Assembly: GCA_004794785.1 (NCBI GenBank)
Contig: SJOL01001804.1
Coordinates: 109,423 to 173,422, forward strand
Length of the DNA stretch: 64,000 bases
Source of the DNA: Opisthorchis felineus
Lineage: Eukaryota; Platyhelminthes; Trematoda; Opisthorchiida; Opisthorchiidae
Reading direction: 5' to 3'
Part shown: piece by piece, positions 48,579 through 59,071 of the stretch
Layout: every line of letters starts with the position of its first letter
How positions within the stretch are numbered: position 1 is the stretch's first letter
Made by a program: the position numbers and the translations under genes
Notes under the pieces: generated by a model
What the model was told of the DNA's origin: nothing
Seen by the model: only the letters and a program-made list of their open reading frames with translations
Databases searched by the model: none

Positions 48579-50116
48579 TTGCACGCAACTGAGTTGGAAT
48601 TAAGGTGACGGTTATTTTATCGTACCACAGAGGTTTTGCGATATTCGATCGTCCACTTCCAGCTCTTTTGCTAAATTTGGAGCATCCATTTGATGGACAC
48701 TTGTATACATTGAGCTTTTACACGGGCGGACATAGATTTTGAGTAACTCTCTCGGAAACCCAGCCACGTTTTAAGACAATGCCAAACGAAACCTGACGCA
48801 TTCAGATAACTTGCATGCAAGCTGTCCTAGAATCCTAGTAGGCCCTGTCCGTGTTCAATTAAATTCACTCGCTTCTTATGTTGTAGAGAGTGACCAACAT
48901 TGTGAATTTCTGACAGCCCGTAACCTGTTGGTACGGCCAAACAACTAGATTTCGTCTGGCTTTCTGCAGATATTTACCCTTAATGATAAGGACTGTGGTT
49001 TCATCCCCACTACTATTTATCAGCGTCTCCAAACTTCTTGGTGCTGCTGGCGCAGTTTCCAGGGGTCTTTACTGTTGGGACTTTACGAATGTGAACTTTT
49101 CACATTAAAATCTGAGGTGCTGAAATCAGTCAAAAAAGTGGAGCATCAATCTGGCGACCTCTGCAACGAATCTCAACAAATAATATTAATTTGGTGCACT
49201 TCCTGTTTCTGAAACTAACCTGTTCACGCAAAATTGAGACAGATGTACCCCAGATGAACTCCGTACGTAAACACTTGATCACCCAAATATCGTACAGGTC
49301 CAGTTGCGAAATTTCGAACTGCTAAGCTCAACCATCATGGGGAGTATAAATCGTGTTCGAATGTTTCCTAAAGGTTCCATGTACTTTTATGGCGTAACAT
49401 AAGTCGATTCCACATTACACACGATGAAATGGCGAAAAGTCTCAAAAATTGGAAGAAGTTCCATACAAAACAAAGCATTAATCAGGTCAAAAGGTTGCCT
49501 GTGAGACCACATTTTTGCACGCTTCTATGAAGGTTTATCGCGGGCTCTCCTAATGTGACTTCCTAAAGTCACACCACATTTGCCAGTTTGAGCCTCCTTC
49601 CCTCAAAAGACACTAAACCCGCAGAGTCAAAACTCAGGGTTGCTGAGGATACGTGCTTCGCAAAACTCATTGTTCATTGGCAGTATATCTTGCAGAATAA
49701 CAAAAATAAATTGTATCAAATTCTCACGTGATTGCGCAGTGTTCTGATGTCCATTGTATCTTGAAATCCAAGCGTTTTCCTAATTTGTTTGTTTTGTATG
49801 CTATTGTTTGGCAGAATGGATACTCAAGGAGTATGCCGTTTTGGAGGTGGACAATAACACGTCTCACGTTCAGTGCCATGACGACTACACTCAGTCTTTC
49901 CTGAAGTATTTTGCAATGTTCCCACTCTAACGGCTTTTATATTCCTTATACGCTGTCTGAAGCTCTAAAAACAATGTCAGAATCCACCTTCCTCCGCTAC
50001 ATTAGATCGGGTAATCGCAATCAACCTCGAAGTTATAGCGAGTACTTGTAGTCTGAATAATCATCCGATTAGTCGTCTGATTAATCAACATATTGTCATA
50101 TCTACATGGAAGATTT

Positions 50117-50379
50117 CTACTCTGACGTTGTATGTAAATTAGTGGTGACGTCTTCGAAGTTGAGAATCATATGAAGCAGATGCGCAGATGTGTTATTTGC
50201 TTTGCGGCACGTTCCTTTACTCGCTTGTGTTCTCATAACTTGTGCACTTAATCCGACATTGGTGGTAACTGCGACGAGCACAGATAAGCGATAATGCAAT
50301 GGTGCTTCTATGGTGGTCTCACCAATATGACACACTAGCATGGGCTTTACGGACAATATTTCTATGGTAATCGAAAACA
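50117..50379 (-). CDS. Candidate exon, unknown protein
   Basis: Begins after an excellent acceptor (CCTAAC branch-like motif, then ACTCTTAG). It encodes 86 codons before a TAG, including ITIEILSVKPMLVCHIGETT, LSVLVAVTTNVGLSAQVM and LLHMILNFEDVTTNL. The alternating beta-strand-like pattern of the first half would suit an Ig-like domain, but no specific family is identifiable. The 3' edge may be a donor slightly before the stop. Confidence 0.35.
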
Positions 50380-50572
50380 CTAAGAGTGTTAGGATTTTGC
50401 ATTTTTAAGGTTTACCTTGCTTGGCCGAATCAATACGTTACCTTAGAACACACTGAATAGCTCTTCTATGCATCTTCCTAATAATGTCACAATTAGGGGT
50501 TCCTCACAGTTTTCATGGCCACATTTTGCAATTAGTTCGTGCGCAAAACTTTGTTTTATACATCCACTGCAT

Positions 50573-50592
50573 ATATACATGTATATACATGT
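50573..50592. repeat. 10-bp ATATACATGT tandem with palindromic units
   Basis: Two perfect copies; each contains the palindrome ACATGT. Confidence 0.85.
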
Positions 50593-51249
50593 AATTTCAC
50601 GGATCGTTCTATAACCCGTATTTGATATCACCATCACTGTCAGAAACATAATCCACAAAGCAGTCCGAGCTATTTTTAAACCACAAGTAATTTGCCCGGC
50701 AAGAGGAAAACTCTCAACATCTGTATATGTTCTGTCTGACAAGCCCTCAGTCGAGAAGCCAGCCACCTAGCGTGAACCGCGTGATTAAACAGTCAGTGAA
50801 ATTATACTATACACTGTTGCTTAACCGCCGCTAGCCAAATGGCGCCGGCTTTCAACTATCAACCAGTTAGCTGCACGATCATATCGCTCTGGAGATTTTT
50901 GGAAATCCGTACTTTTAACAATACATAACACACGCGAAATAGACAAGCAGCGTCAGTTGGCTTTAAGAGGAAAGTTTGATTTATGATAGAGGATGAACTA
51001 CAAACTGGAATTCGGGAATATCTTTCGGTGAAACCTTTCTCTTTCGATATCTGTCTAAGAGTGACAAGCGCAAAATTTCAGCACCAACGTGGTGGTTCTG
51101 AAAGTTAATATCTCAACTTCCTTGAGTTTGGTGTTCACACCCGAGGGGCACTTCGGTAACTGATGCGCTGTTACTCTGTGTCTAGTGACTATGTGTGTCC
51201 TACTATGAGGTGTGTTAAATGTTAAGCAGTTCATTCAACGTTGCATTGT

Positions 51250-51420
51250 ATGTGGCGAGATGGCTCAAGATAACCCACTGTTTAGCTCATGCTTACTCAG
51301 TGGATAGGGCGGGGTTTTGCTGACCGGAAGGTTTGAACCCAGCCCGCACACTTCGATTGCCTCTGTGTAAGCTTGGCAACCTCACGGTAACACAGCCCGC
51401 GAGATCCCATCTGTTGACAT
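51250..51420 (+). mobile_element. tRNA-like SINE, possibly another family
   Basis: CTCAGTGGATAGGGCGGGG resembles a tRNA A-box region, and GAAGGTTTGAACCCAGCCCG is a good B-box. The downstream body (AAGCTTGGCAACCTCACGG, CCCGCGAGATCCCATCTG) does not match the hammerhead copies well. It is not a foldable tRNA gene. Confidence 0.45.
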
Positions 51421-52493
51421 GGCTCCCAAGCACTGAAAAGATCTCATACCTGAAAGATTATTGTTGTCACCTGTATGCGGCGGCTAAATGGTGAATAAAT
51501 TTATCTAACCGGCGTTTCCCAAAGCTAACTCATTTACCTGGCGTACAGCTGATCGAGATATTTGAATATACAGTTTTTAAATCTACATATTTGTGACCTG
51601 GCGGACATGGTAACCCTATGATCTCAGTACACTCTGTGCGTACATCATGCTGTCAGTCACGCAAGTAAGACTAATCGTCACCAACTTTGTTTGGCTTCTA
51701 CGAGTAAACGTTTTTCCCACCCAGTATTTGAACGCGTTTTGTCAGTTGATTTTATCGTGCAGTTTAATTTTTCTGAGTTCGTTGAAATTTACCTTCTGGA
51801 GCCTTGAAAAGTCAAACATGTAGCTATCCTGGGTTGTTCTGGAGAGAAAGATGTGTTTATTCGACTTTCAACGCGGAACGTGTGCGGAATTTTGGTACGT
51901 ACGACAACCAAACGGTGGATAGCTGTAATGAAGTACCACAAAAAAGGCGCTAGACATCCCAAAGTAATTCTCTTGTAGCATTAGATGATAACTTTTTAAT
52001 TCAAAGGACGGGGACCAGCAGCCTAGACAAATCTAAAATACAAAAGAACTAAGAAGGGCCGTCCTCTTTTTTGAATGGGAAGTGAAACGAGATATACATG
52101 CATGCCAATCAAAATTGCTAGTTTTCAGTAACCACCTATACCTAACACGAGAAACTCGCTGTAGGTAAAACTCAGTTGCACTAAGACGTTTCCGACACCA
52201 TGAGTTGAGTTCACCTCGCCTCACTGTCACAACTTTATTTACAACAAAATATTGCTAAATAACACTGAGAATGCAGAAGTCTTAGACGGATCGCTTACTG
52301 TGTATATCTGAATGAATACGTCTAAGTCGGGTGTGTCCATGTTTCAGCAAGGTGCACCGGACCCACTCACAATTTACACGGCTAGACTCTATCGCCTATT
52401 GGTTTGTACATTTTGGAGCTACCTTTTCATTTTCTGATCTTAACCACCATTGAACAGGACATTTTATGTTAACAACTATGTACTTTCCACCCT

Positions 52494-52736
52494 TCATTGA
52501 ATAAAGAAACGATGGCACTTATCAGTCCCGTGCAAGGGAAACAATGACCGCAACATACTCAACATCTGTACTCGTTCTTCCTTTCGGGGACAGAGTTGCA
52601 GGTCAAAATAGGATAAAACTGACTCGTAATAGTGCTGCTGTCTACGCTGACCTACAGGTGGATTGCGTGTAAAATTTTCTCGGCATAAGGTTTCCAGGTG
52701 TGAAGGGGTTTGTTTCGTCGGTAGGAAAAAGCCCAT
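52494..52736 (-). CDS. Candidate coding segment with good Kozak ATG
   Basis: An 80-codon frame starts at an ATG in strong context (ACAATGG) and ends at TGA. It includes LCRENFTRNPPVGQRRQQHY and LCPRKEERVQMLSMLRSLF. A GTATGT donor occurs inside it. The frame is open for ten more codons upstream of the ATG, so the start is not fixed. It is hydrophilic but of chance-compatible length. Confidence 0.25.
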   Translation of the reverse strand: MGFFLPTKQTPSHLETLCRENFTRNPPVGQRRQQHYYESVLSYFDLQLCPRKEERVQMLSMLRSLFPLHGTDKCHRFFIQ

Positions 52737-52984
52737 TGTCAGTGAGAGTGGGAGGTTCCGATTTACCCCACCCTACTCCGAAAAATGGATGGACTTCTAG
52801 TGAGAAGTTTTGCATGCTTTAAAACCAATTTTCAGTTTTACCTTAGTGATGTTGGAAAGTGCCATTATGGATAGTCGAGGATCCACTGGTCTGATTTTGT
52901 GGTTCTTGTTGCAAATGCCCAAACTACTTGATGTGGATCCCTAGACTGAAGGACGAGAAGCTCAACATCCTATCTAATTGCGAG

Positions 52985-53155
52985 TCAATGACACGATCAG
53001 CCGCTCGTGAACTAATCGTTAAGTAATCAAACTATTAGCCGGCAGGTCGCGGGTTTGAAACTCCCCGGAGTCTCGTGAGACGCGCACTGTTAGTGATTCC
53101 CACTAAGGAGGAAACGGCTGTAAGTGCTCTTCGGCTTTTCAGCATGGACTAACTT
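52985..53155 (+). mobile_element. SINE-like element, second subfamily, decayed hammerhead core
   Basis: The tRNA-like head includes TATTAGCCGGCAGGTCGCGG and B-box-like GGTTTGAAACTCC. Then comes a core region at 53091-53115 (TAGTGA, stem TTCC/GGAG, GAAAC) followed by GGCTGTAAGTGCTC. The GAAA half is intact, but the CTGATGA half is altered by an insertion-like change. Confidence 0.55.
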
Positions 53156-53266
53156 CGCTTGCAAAAGAAAATCTCCATTAAGAGTCAAAATTTGCTGACA
53201 TTCAATGAAATTTGAAACAACGATTGGTTTTCGCAAATTTTCACTTACTTGTGGTCCTTTATTCAG

Positions 53267-53430
53267 GTGTGAGTAGGCGGTGGTTAAACATATCCGCCGA
53301 AAAGGCCGCCAGGAAACCGATTGGCAGACTGGCTCGGAAAAGCAGTGTAAACGTAGATCATAGCCCACAAAGCTCTGAGACTAAATGTGAGCAAATATCT
53401 TCTGGCACAGTGGACTTTTACTTCACATTC
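53267..53430 (+). CDS. Candidate internal exon, unknown protein
   Basis: Follows a pyrimidine-rich acceptor (GTGGTCCTTTATTCAG) and may end at TTC|GTAGTA. It needs one base at the start and ends on a whole codon, phase-compatible with 56351. It encodes SRRWLNISAEKAARKPIGRL and SPQSSETKCEQISSGTVDF, a basic, disordered-looking stretch. The opposite strand also carries an open frame here with its own GTAAGT donor at 53250, so the strand is uncertain. Confidence 0.25.
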
Positions 53431-53485
53431 GTAGTAAATTTGCGGGATCTTGATAAAACATGTAATCAACTCACATAGCTCGTCG

Positions 53486-53503
53486 CCCTGAATGCCCTGA
53501 ATG
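53486..53503. repeat. 9-bp tandem duplication
   Basis: CCCTGAATG twice in direct succession, about 180 bases before the inverted SINE pair. Confidence 0.85.
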
Positions 53504-53682
53504 TCAACCGTGTGGGTTCAGACATCAATTTATGGTCGTGAGCGCCCGGTATGACCGGAAAAGGTTTAGACACCAGTGCGAATAGTTGCTGTACAATCCT
53601 CAATGATACCTTGACAATTGTAATTCTCAGGTTTTGGCGGTTGCGGGACTTGGTAGAATGCGAACTCACATGACGCGCGTTA

Positions 53683-53860
53683 GAACAATCGTCCCTGGGT
53701 CCTGGTGCAATCATTTCGGTGAGTGCACACCAAAGGCGGGAAGCAATGGACTCGATTATTGCTCTTATTAGAACTCATCGGCAGTGCATATTCTTGGCCG
53801 CGCCGGTGTCTGAACTCCACACATCTCATATGCGAGTCCAGCGTGTTATCACAACCAGGG
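53683..53860 (-). mobile_element. SINE-like element with hammerhead-like core, inverted partner of the next copy
   Basis: On the minus strand: a head with GGAGTTCAGACACC and GGCGCGGCCAAGAATATG. The core at 53751-53782 has CCGATGAG, stem II GTTCT-AATA-AGAGC, then AATAATCGAG. After it come TCCATTGCTTCC, TTGGTGTGCACTCACC and TTGCACCAGGACCCAGGGA. It aligns block by block with 43150-43340 and 31928-32110. Confidence 0.75.
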
Positions 53861-53997
53861 TGCGCTACTGGGTCATCGTGCTACCACGCTCGCGTCGCGT
53901 GTTAGATGTGCGGAGTGCAAATCCCAGCTCGGCCAAGGATATTTACTGCTGATGAGCACTAATGGGGGTGAAACTCAAATTGTATTTCTGTTTCTTG
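53861..53997 (+). mobile_element. SINE-like element with near-intact hammerhead-like core
   Basis: A tRNA-like head (ACGCTCGCGTCGCGTG, then TAGATGTGCGGAGTGCAAAT) is followed by CTCGGCCAAGGATATTTACTG. The core at 53949-53974 has CTGATGAG, a loop region CACTAATGGGGG, and TGAAAC. It has both halves of the hammerhead consensus, but stem II is imperfect. It sits head-to-head with the minus-strand copy at 53683-53860, with which it shares GGCCAAG(A/G)ATAT and CTG-CYGATGAG blocks. Confidence 0.7.
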
Positions 53998-54532
53998 GCC
54001 GTTTTATGGACTATTTGGTGGATTGTACGCTAACGAATAACGAATGTTCTAAATGTGTACAGATTTCACTAACCATGCATCACTCGACATTACGAATGAA
54101 GCATCACTAATTGCCGAAAATTTGCCCTGTTTTCGATAAAGAAATAGAGCGAAACAAAATAGTCTTACAGATTTCCGGAGACACAGGTTTTTCTCATAAA
54201 CTGCCCTAGACAAGGGTGCCAATTCCATTGAATACTGCTCCAGTGTGATAAGTACAAATTTACAACAGCTCCTTTGCGATCTACAGGTGGTTCTAAAAAA
54301 GATCAGTATTATTTTAGCCAGATAATTCTTCTGTTACTCAATCCGTCTCACGTGGTACCGTCATAATCTTTAGCAGCCTACGGTAAGCCTGTTCTGCCTT
54401 CCAAGCAGAACTTAATGTGACCCAAGCAATCCACTATTAAGCTAAGACGAAATATTAAAACCAGCATCTCATGCTGCGATTCCCGATCCCAAACTAAAAG
54501 CAAATGTCTACGTGTACTCCGTGGTTTTTTAC

Positions 54533-54686
54533 TAGCTTAATGATAGGCACCAGTAGCGTTTTCCGCAATTGTGCTGTTTTGTTTCCTTGCGTTGCCTCCC
54601 AAAGGTGCTCGCGTTTGGCTGGTCTACACATGTTGAAACCACTTCTCCGACTCTAGAGTTTGTCGGTTTAATGATATTCGCACTTG
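54533..54686 (-). CDS. Candidate exon, unknown protein
   Basis: Preceded by one of the best acceptors in the window (CCTGTTTCATTTTATCTCGACTGCAG). It encodes about 50 residues including SANIIKPTNSRVGEVVSTC and FGRQRKETKQHNCGKRYW, ending either at TAG or at CTA|GTAAAA. Basic and asparagine-rich; no family recognised. Confidence 0.35.
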
Positions 54687-56350
54687 CTGCAGTCGAGATA
54701 AAATGAAACAGGTTGTGTGTTCTGTGTATGCTACTCAGTGTTCTCCGCACATCTAGCTACATGTTTATGGTGAAGTCCAAAGCACGAAACTAAGGCGGAA
54801 ACTCAAATGAATTCAACCTGTCACGCGTCTCATTGCTTTGGTTGCTGATGTTGTTGATGTTGTTTGGCTTACGCATCTACATTGGTTGGGATAGCCAATT
54901 ATTCCGATGGGTACCGCTGGGGAACCATCGAATGTCTTGTTTGAATCGCCTAGCTTGGTGGACAAGTCGAAGTGCTTTTTTCAAGGAACTAACAGGCTAG
55001 ACTGGAAGTCTCATGTTATCCTTTCGCAGTAAATTAGAGCTGCTTGTGCGCAATTTACTCAGGTTTTCCCTCAAGGTATGCGAAATTACGGGTATTCTGC
55101 TATAGTTCGGGTATACAACTGAAAAACTGTTTTTGGAATGAAATGTACCCTACCCAATTTAAGGGACTTGCTGCCCGCGGCAAAAAAGTCATCCAGTTCT
55201 CCCAGCTACCGCAAAAAACGCCTGCTTTATATTTCATAATAATGCATTTTACATAATGAGGATATTGTGGTACTCTCTGATTCGATCGTTGCACACATCC
55301 CTCAATGTATCTTCCAATTCTCTCCCCAGAGAAATTTCCATTACCTTTCAACCGGTGTCATGCAGGTGATTTTGCACGTCTGCCACCCACCCGTTTACTT
55401 CACTCATAGTGAACATGGTGAAACATGTTCTGTTGCATGAAACTTCAGTTTTCACAATACTAATTGCCAGCCTAGTCTGTATCTGTCCCTTCTGCGCAGA
55501 AGACTAGCACGAAGCCCAAACCACGTTAAAGCCCCCTTATAAGTTTCAGTTCAGTCAGTTATGAGGATTCATTACTGAATGCCAACATTTGACCTCCGAG
55601 GATGCTTAGGTTCACTTTGTGTTACTACCTACAATAAGCATATTTGCCATTTTATCAATCTTATACCGATCGGGAATTTTTGTTCGTAATGACCAGAGCA
55701 CACCGTCGAACACTAGAGCTCCCCCCTTAAATTTTACGTGACTAATGCCACCTTTCAAATGATATCATACTGTTCCCTTATGCAAGATAACTACTAGAAT
55801 TTGAGGAACACTGTGCCCACCTGGCGCACACCGAGCTTCGTGGCTCAACTACATACAAGACCCTGACACTACTAGGCGTGTAAATTAAACAGAGATTTTC
55901 AATGTCCAGCCTGTTTTGAAAGAACCAAAGACTTCAACCAAATATCAGTTGTAGCACTCCACGTTTATAGTTCAACCTTCTGGAATGAAGATTAGGCCTG
56001 ATTTATACAAAAAACCAAGCAAGAAGGTAGCATTTTTGCAATCCCATGGCTGTTAACGACACGACCATACTTGAAGTTCAGCTTACGCACGCTGTTCTAC
56101 AGCACTGTAAAAAATTTTGAATGACGTAGGGTCACTCTATGCTTAGACAGGTCCTCTATAACCCAGTGGGCTGAATAAAAAGTCCTCTTTTGTCTTGGCG
56201 AGATCCGGGTCAGTTTATACTAAAACCTTGCCCCAACAGCACAACGTACAACATTACTTACACAAGAATGTACCTCGGAAACATATTAATTCACTTTTTT
56301 CGGAACCTCCGGTTCAAAACCATTGCCGAATTACGTGTTGCCTCTTCTAG

Positions 56351-56533
56351 GTGGGGAGTGAAACCGATGCCATAAATGAGAACAATTCATGTGTACGCGT
56401 TACACTCCGACTAGCTTCAATCAGCTACGTATATCAGGTCGGTCGCCTTGCTTGGGTCAAAACATTCCATCGTTCAAATGCGCGGTCTATTCGGAGAAGT
56501 TTACATACGCTGGAATTTGACCGGAATACATGA
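56351..56533 (+). CDS. Candidate 3' terminal exon, unknown protein
   Basis: Follows a strong acceptor (GTGTTGCCTCTTCTAG). It encodes 60 codons to TGA, VGSETDAINENNSCVRVTL then LASISYVYQVGRLAW and RSIRRSLHTLEFDRNT. An AATAAA lies about 90 bases after the stop, as expected for a last exon. Another frame is open across the acceptor on the same strand, so this remains a candidate. Confidence 0.3.
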   Translation: MGSETDAINENNSCVRVTLRLASISYVYQVGRLAWVKTFHRSNARSIRRSLHTLEFDRNT

Positions 56534-56623
56534 AATACCTCGGATAGAACGGCTCAAGTTCGGGAAAGTGTCTTCTGTGCGAGGTCTCAGTTAGCTTTAT
56601 ATGAATGTAACTATGCCTCGGCG

Positions 56624-56629
56624 AATAAA
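56624..56629 (+). terminator. Possible poly(A) signal AATAAA
   Basis: A canonical AATAAA 91 bases after the stop of the candidate terminal exon at 56351-56533. Such hexamers are common in AT-rich DNA; its position is the only support. Confidence 0.3.
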
Positions 56630-56827
56630 ATGACAAGGCACAGCCTATTAGCCTCAACTTTTGTTCACAGTGGACTTTTGATCCCTTTGTCAAAGAATGC
56701 ATCACTAACACGACAGATTATTTAGTGCTTCATAATCAGTCTTAAAGTAATTACTTTGCCCGGTTTTCATTGAGATTATTTGCCAGGGTGCATCAACTTA
56801 GGAATATCGTGGCATCGGCTTCAATTA

Positions 56828-56881
56828 TTTAATAATATAGTATAATATAATATAATATAATACAACATAATATCAAATAAT
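56828..56881. repeat. AT-rich pentanucleotide array (TATAA)n
   Basis: About five consecutive ATAAT-type pentamers, then degenerate units (ACAAC, ATAATATC). Confidence 0.8.
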
Positions 56882-58559
56882 CCGATTATATTCCAGTTAA
56901 ACAGTCAGTATAGCTATAATGTCGCCCGTAGGAAAATGCCTATTGTCATGTCGTATTTCTGCAATTTCAGCCCATCCTTTTTAGCTTGCTTGTACAATGT
57001 GATCGGTAATAGCAACTAAGGACTACATTTTTTCATACGAATTTTCCGGTCTAAAGCATTTAACAGTTAGCCTCATAGGTTTTTGTTCGTCTAATTATTC
57101 AAGATTTATGTAACAATTTATGTAAGTTTCTTGGCCAGACTGTTCGGTGCAATGGCTATTTTAAAAGACCTAACGACACTCTTTTCTAGCACAACTGGCC
57201 AAAACTTTCCTTTGTAGGCTTTTTTGAAGTAAATAAGCAGGTTTCTCTTTAGGAATTAGGAAGCTTGGCAACCCAGAGCGCTGAGACTTTATTAAGTTGT
57301 TCGTTGGTTCGTTTTGATGACTTTCAAGCCCAAACCTGGTTTCTAATATGTTTTCGCATACAAGCAGTTCACTACACGTCATATGATGCTCGGGAAATAT
57401 AGACTGCTCCCTCATCAACAGTGCATGTAACTTGGAGGGCATGAAACTTGTGTACGTTCTTCTGTGTAGTTATCACCGATACATTTATAAAAGCCTCACT
57501 TTTCAGCACCAGTCGGAGTGGCATTAAGGTTTTTAACCTTTGACTACTAATCCTTTGTAATCAGATTGATGGAAGCTATTGAATAGCTTGCTGCAAGGTG
57601 AAAATTAACAAGCATCCCTGTGAGAAGCCAGTCTTTACTGGCCAGCAACTACGTAGGCTACCGTTCCTTGCTTTACGAATTTTTTTTATTTCCAGGCAAT
57701 CACTTTGACTCCGATAATATCTCGCATGTTCTCGATACGAGAAAAACCTCCACACACCGTCAGGAGCTATTGGTCGAAAACGATATGCTGTGTCAGAGCA
57801 CAAGTTCGTCGTAAAATCAAATCGTCATGACCGACGGTGATCCGCTTGGTAAACTGCAGTATCGAACTACTCTTTTTTAAGACTTCACCATTTTTTATTT
57901 TCTACTAATGTGGTTAAGACACCATTTGGACAGTCTTGAAATTCTTGTACGCAGGTTGAGATCATTCTTCCGAAAATCCTTCCTCTCCTACACTTGACAT
58001 CTTAAGCAAAAAAGCTTAACCGGATTGACAAACCTTATAAAAACACGGAGAGACATCTCAGTCACTTTTGAATAGATCTGGTCCCATGATCCTACGCAGG
58101 CTACGTCTTATAACCGTCCACGTTCATGACTTATTCTGAGATCCACGATTAATAGGAACAGTCTGTCGTCGGAAACAACGAAGTCGATTCCAAAATGTCG
58201 ACAAACGGCTTGTTCAAAACCAACAGTGTTCAGTTTTTTTATGCGCCTAGAAAACTTGAAGCAGACAACATCCATGGATGCCACATGAGTCTCATGTTCT
58301 GCTTATGCATTTAAAAACAAACTGCATCTAATTATTTCGGATCCAACACACTCATCCTTTAAACAGAACTTTGGATTTGTGCTCAAACCTCTTCATAGTA
58401 CTGACAATTCTGAGTAGCTGAGACGAAATACAATACCTAATCCTCCCATCCGGGTGGTCCTGACGCCATAAACCATTCAGCACCTGACCATTTGATGCTA
58501 CGTCCGTACCCGAGAGATGAGTGACAATATATCCTGCCTGTATGTGCAATAACCGCACT
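56882..58559. other. Non-coding, no recognised gene
   Basis: AT-rich with short frames up to about 90 codons and no convincing splice boundaries. Confidence 0.55.
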
Positions 58560-58665
58560 ACTGCCGAGCCGCTCCTGATCGAACTGCTAGCCAGTGGTTC
58601 GCGAATTACACGCTATTGATGAATCCCAACGGGGATAAACAGCCGGACAATTATTCTCGGGTCTT
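58560..58665 (+). mobile_element. SINE-like fragment with hammerhead-like core
   Basis: Partial tRNA-like head (GCTAGCCAGTGGTTCGCGAAT). The core at 58616-58640 has TTGATGA, a perfect stem II (ATCCC-AACG-GGGAT) and AAAC. It matches the copy at 52985 in the spacing TGATGA/TGATTCCC...AAAC. C-to-T in CTGATGA and loss of the G before AAA predict inactivity. Confidence 0.5.
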
Positions 58666-59002
58666 GAAACAGATTGACATAGCTTGCATTATGCAGGTTC
58701 TATCGAGAGATTTCTAATGTTCTTTCCCATTTTCAGTCAATCTCCCTCTAATCTAACATTGGCAGTTTTGCCGTTTGTTATAATCTTATTTCAACAGTGG
58801 CTTGTGGGATGGTTGAAGTTAAACTATCTTTCAAGTACGAGGGATTTAACTCGCCTGATTAAATGCTATCTGCCGCAGTATGCAGACGGATGTGTGATAC
58901 CCTACGCATGATTTGTAACGGAGAAGTCGCACATACGTCGCGCATACCAGTCACCGTTATATCAGTCACCACATCCATTGTTGTATATATTCGTATGCAG
59001 GT

Positions 59003-59014
59003 AACCGGCAGAAA
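59003..59014. repeat. Target-site duplication, left copy
   Basis: AACCGGCAGAAA, 11 of 12 bases identical to 59060-59071. Confidence 0.7.
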
Positions 59015-59059
59015 CGGCAGTGAAGCATCACTGATGTCATGCTGCCGATGATGATGATG
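59015..59059 (+). mobile_element. Second copy of the tiny hairpin retroelement
   Basis: 45 bases beginning CGGCAGTGAAGCATC and ending in GATGATGATGATG, the same family and same 5' end as 44463-44521. It lacks nine bases of the apical stem present there. The outer stem pairs 59015-59022 with 59040-59047, and the inner stem pairs CATC with GATG. It is flanked by 12-bp duplications differing at one base (AACCGGCAGAAA at 59003-59014, AACCAGCAGAAA at 59060-59071). Confidence 0.78.
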
Positions 59060-59071
59060 AACCAGCAGAAA
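59060..59071. repeat. Target-site duplication, right copy
   Basis: AACCAGCAGAAA, 11 of 12 bases identical to 59003-59014. Confidence 0.7.

Larger units (their letters stand above)
43341..50116. other. Mostly non-coding
   Basis: Apart from the small retroelement at 44463 and weak plus-strand candidates at 46724 and 48394, only chance-length frames. The longest (44800-45357, 185 codons) is low-complexity C/S/L-rich and crossed by acceptor-like pyrimidine tracts. Confidence 0.45.

Noticed and set aside
51250..51420. Functional tRNA gene
   Set aside because: The B-box is good, but no complete cloverleaf could be drawn; kept only as a SINE-like repeat.
55100..55440. Minus-strand run MFTMSEVNGWVADVQNHLHD then a TGA then LGRELEDTLRDVCNDRIREY
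   Set aside because: Suggestive of coding with one stop, but no acceptor or family could be identified; selenocysteine or pseudogene readings would be speculation.
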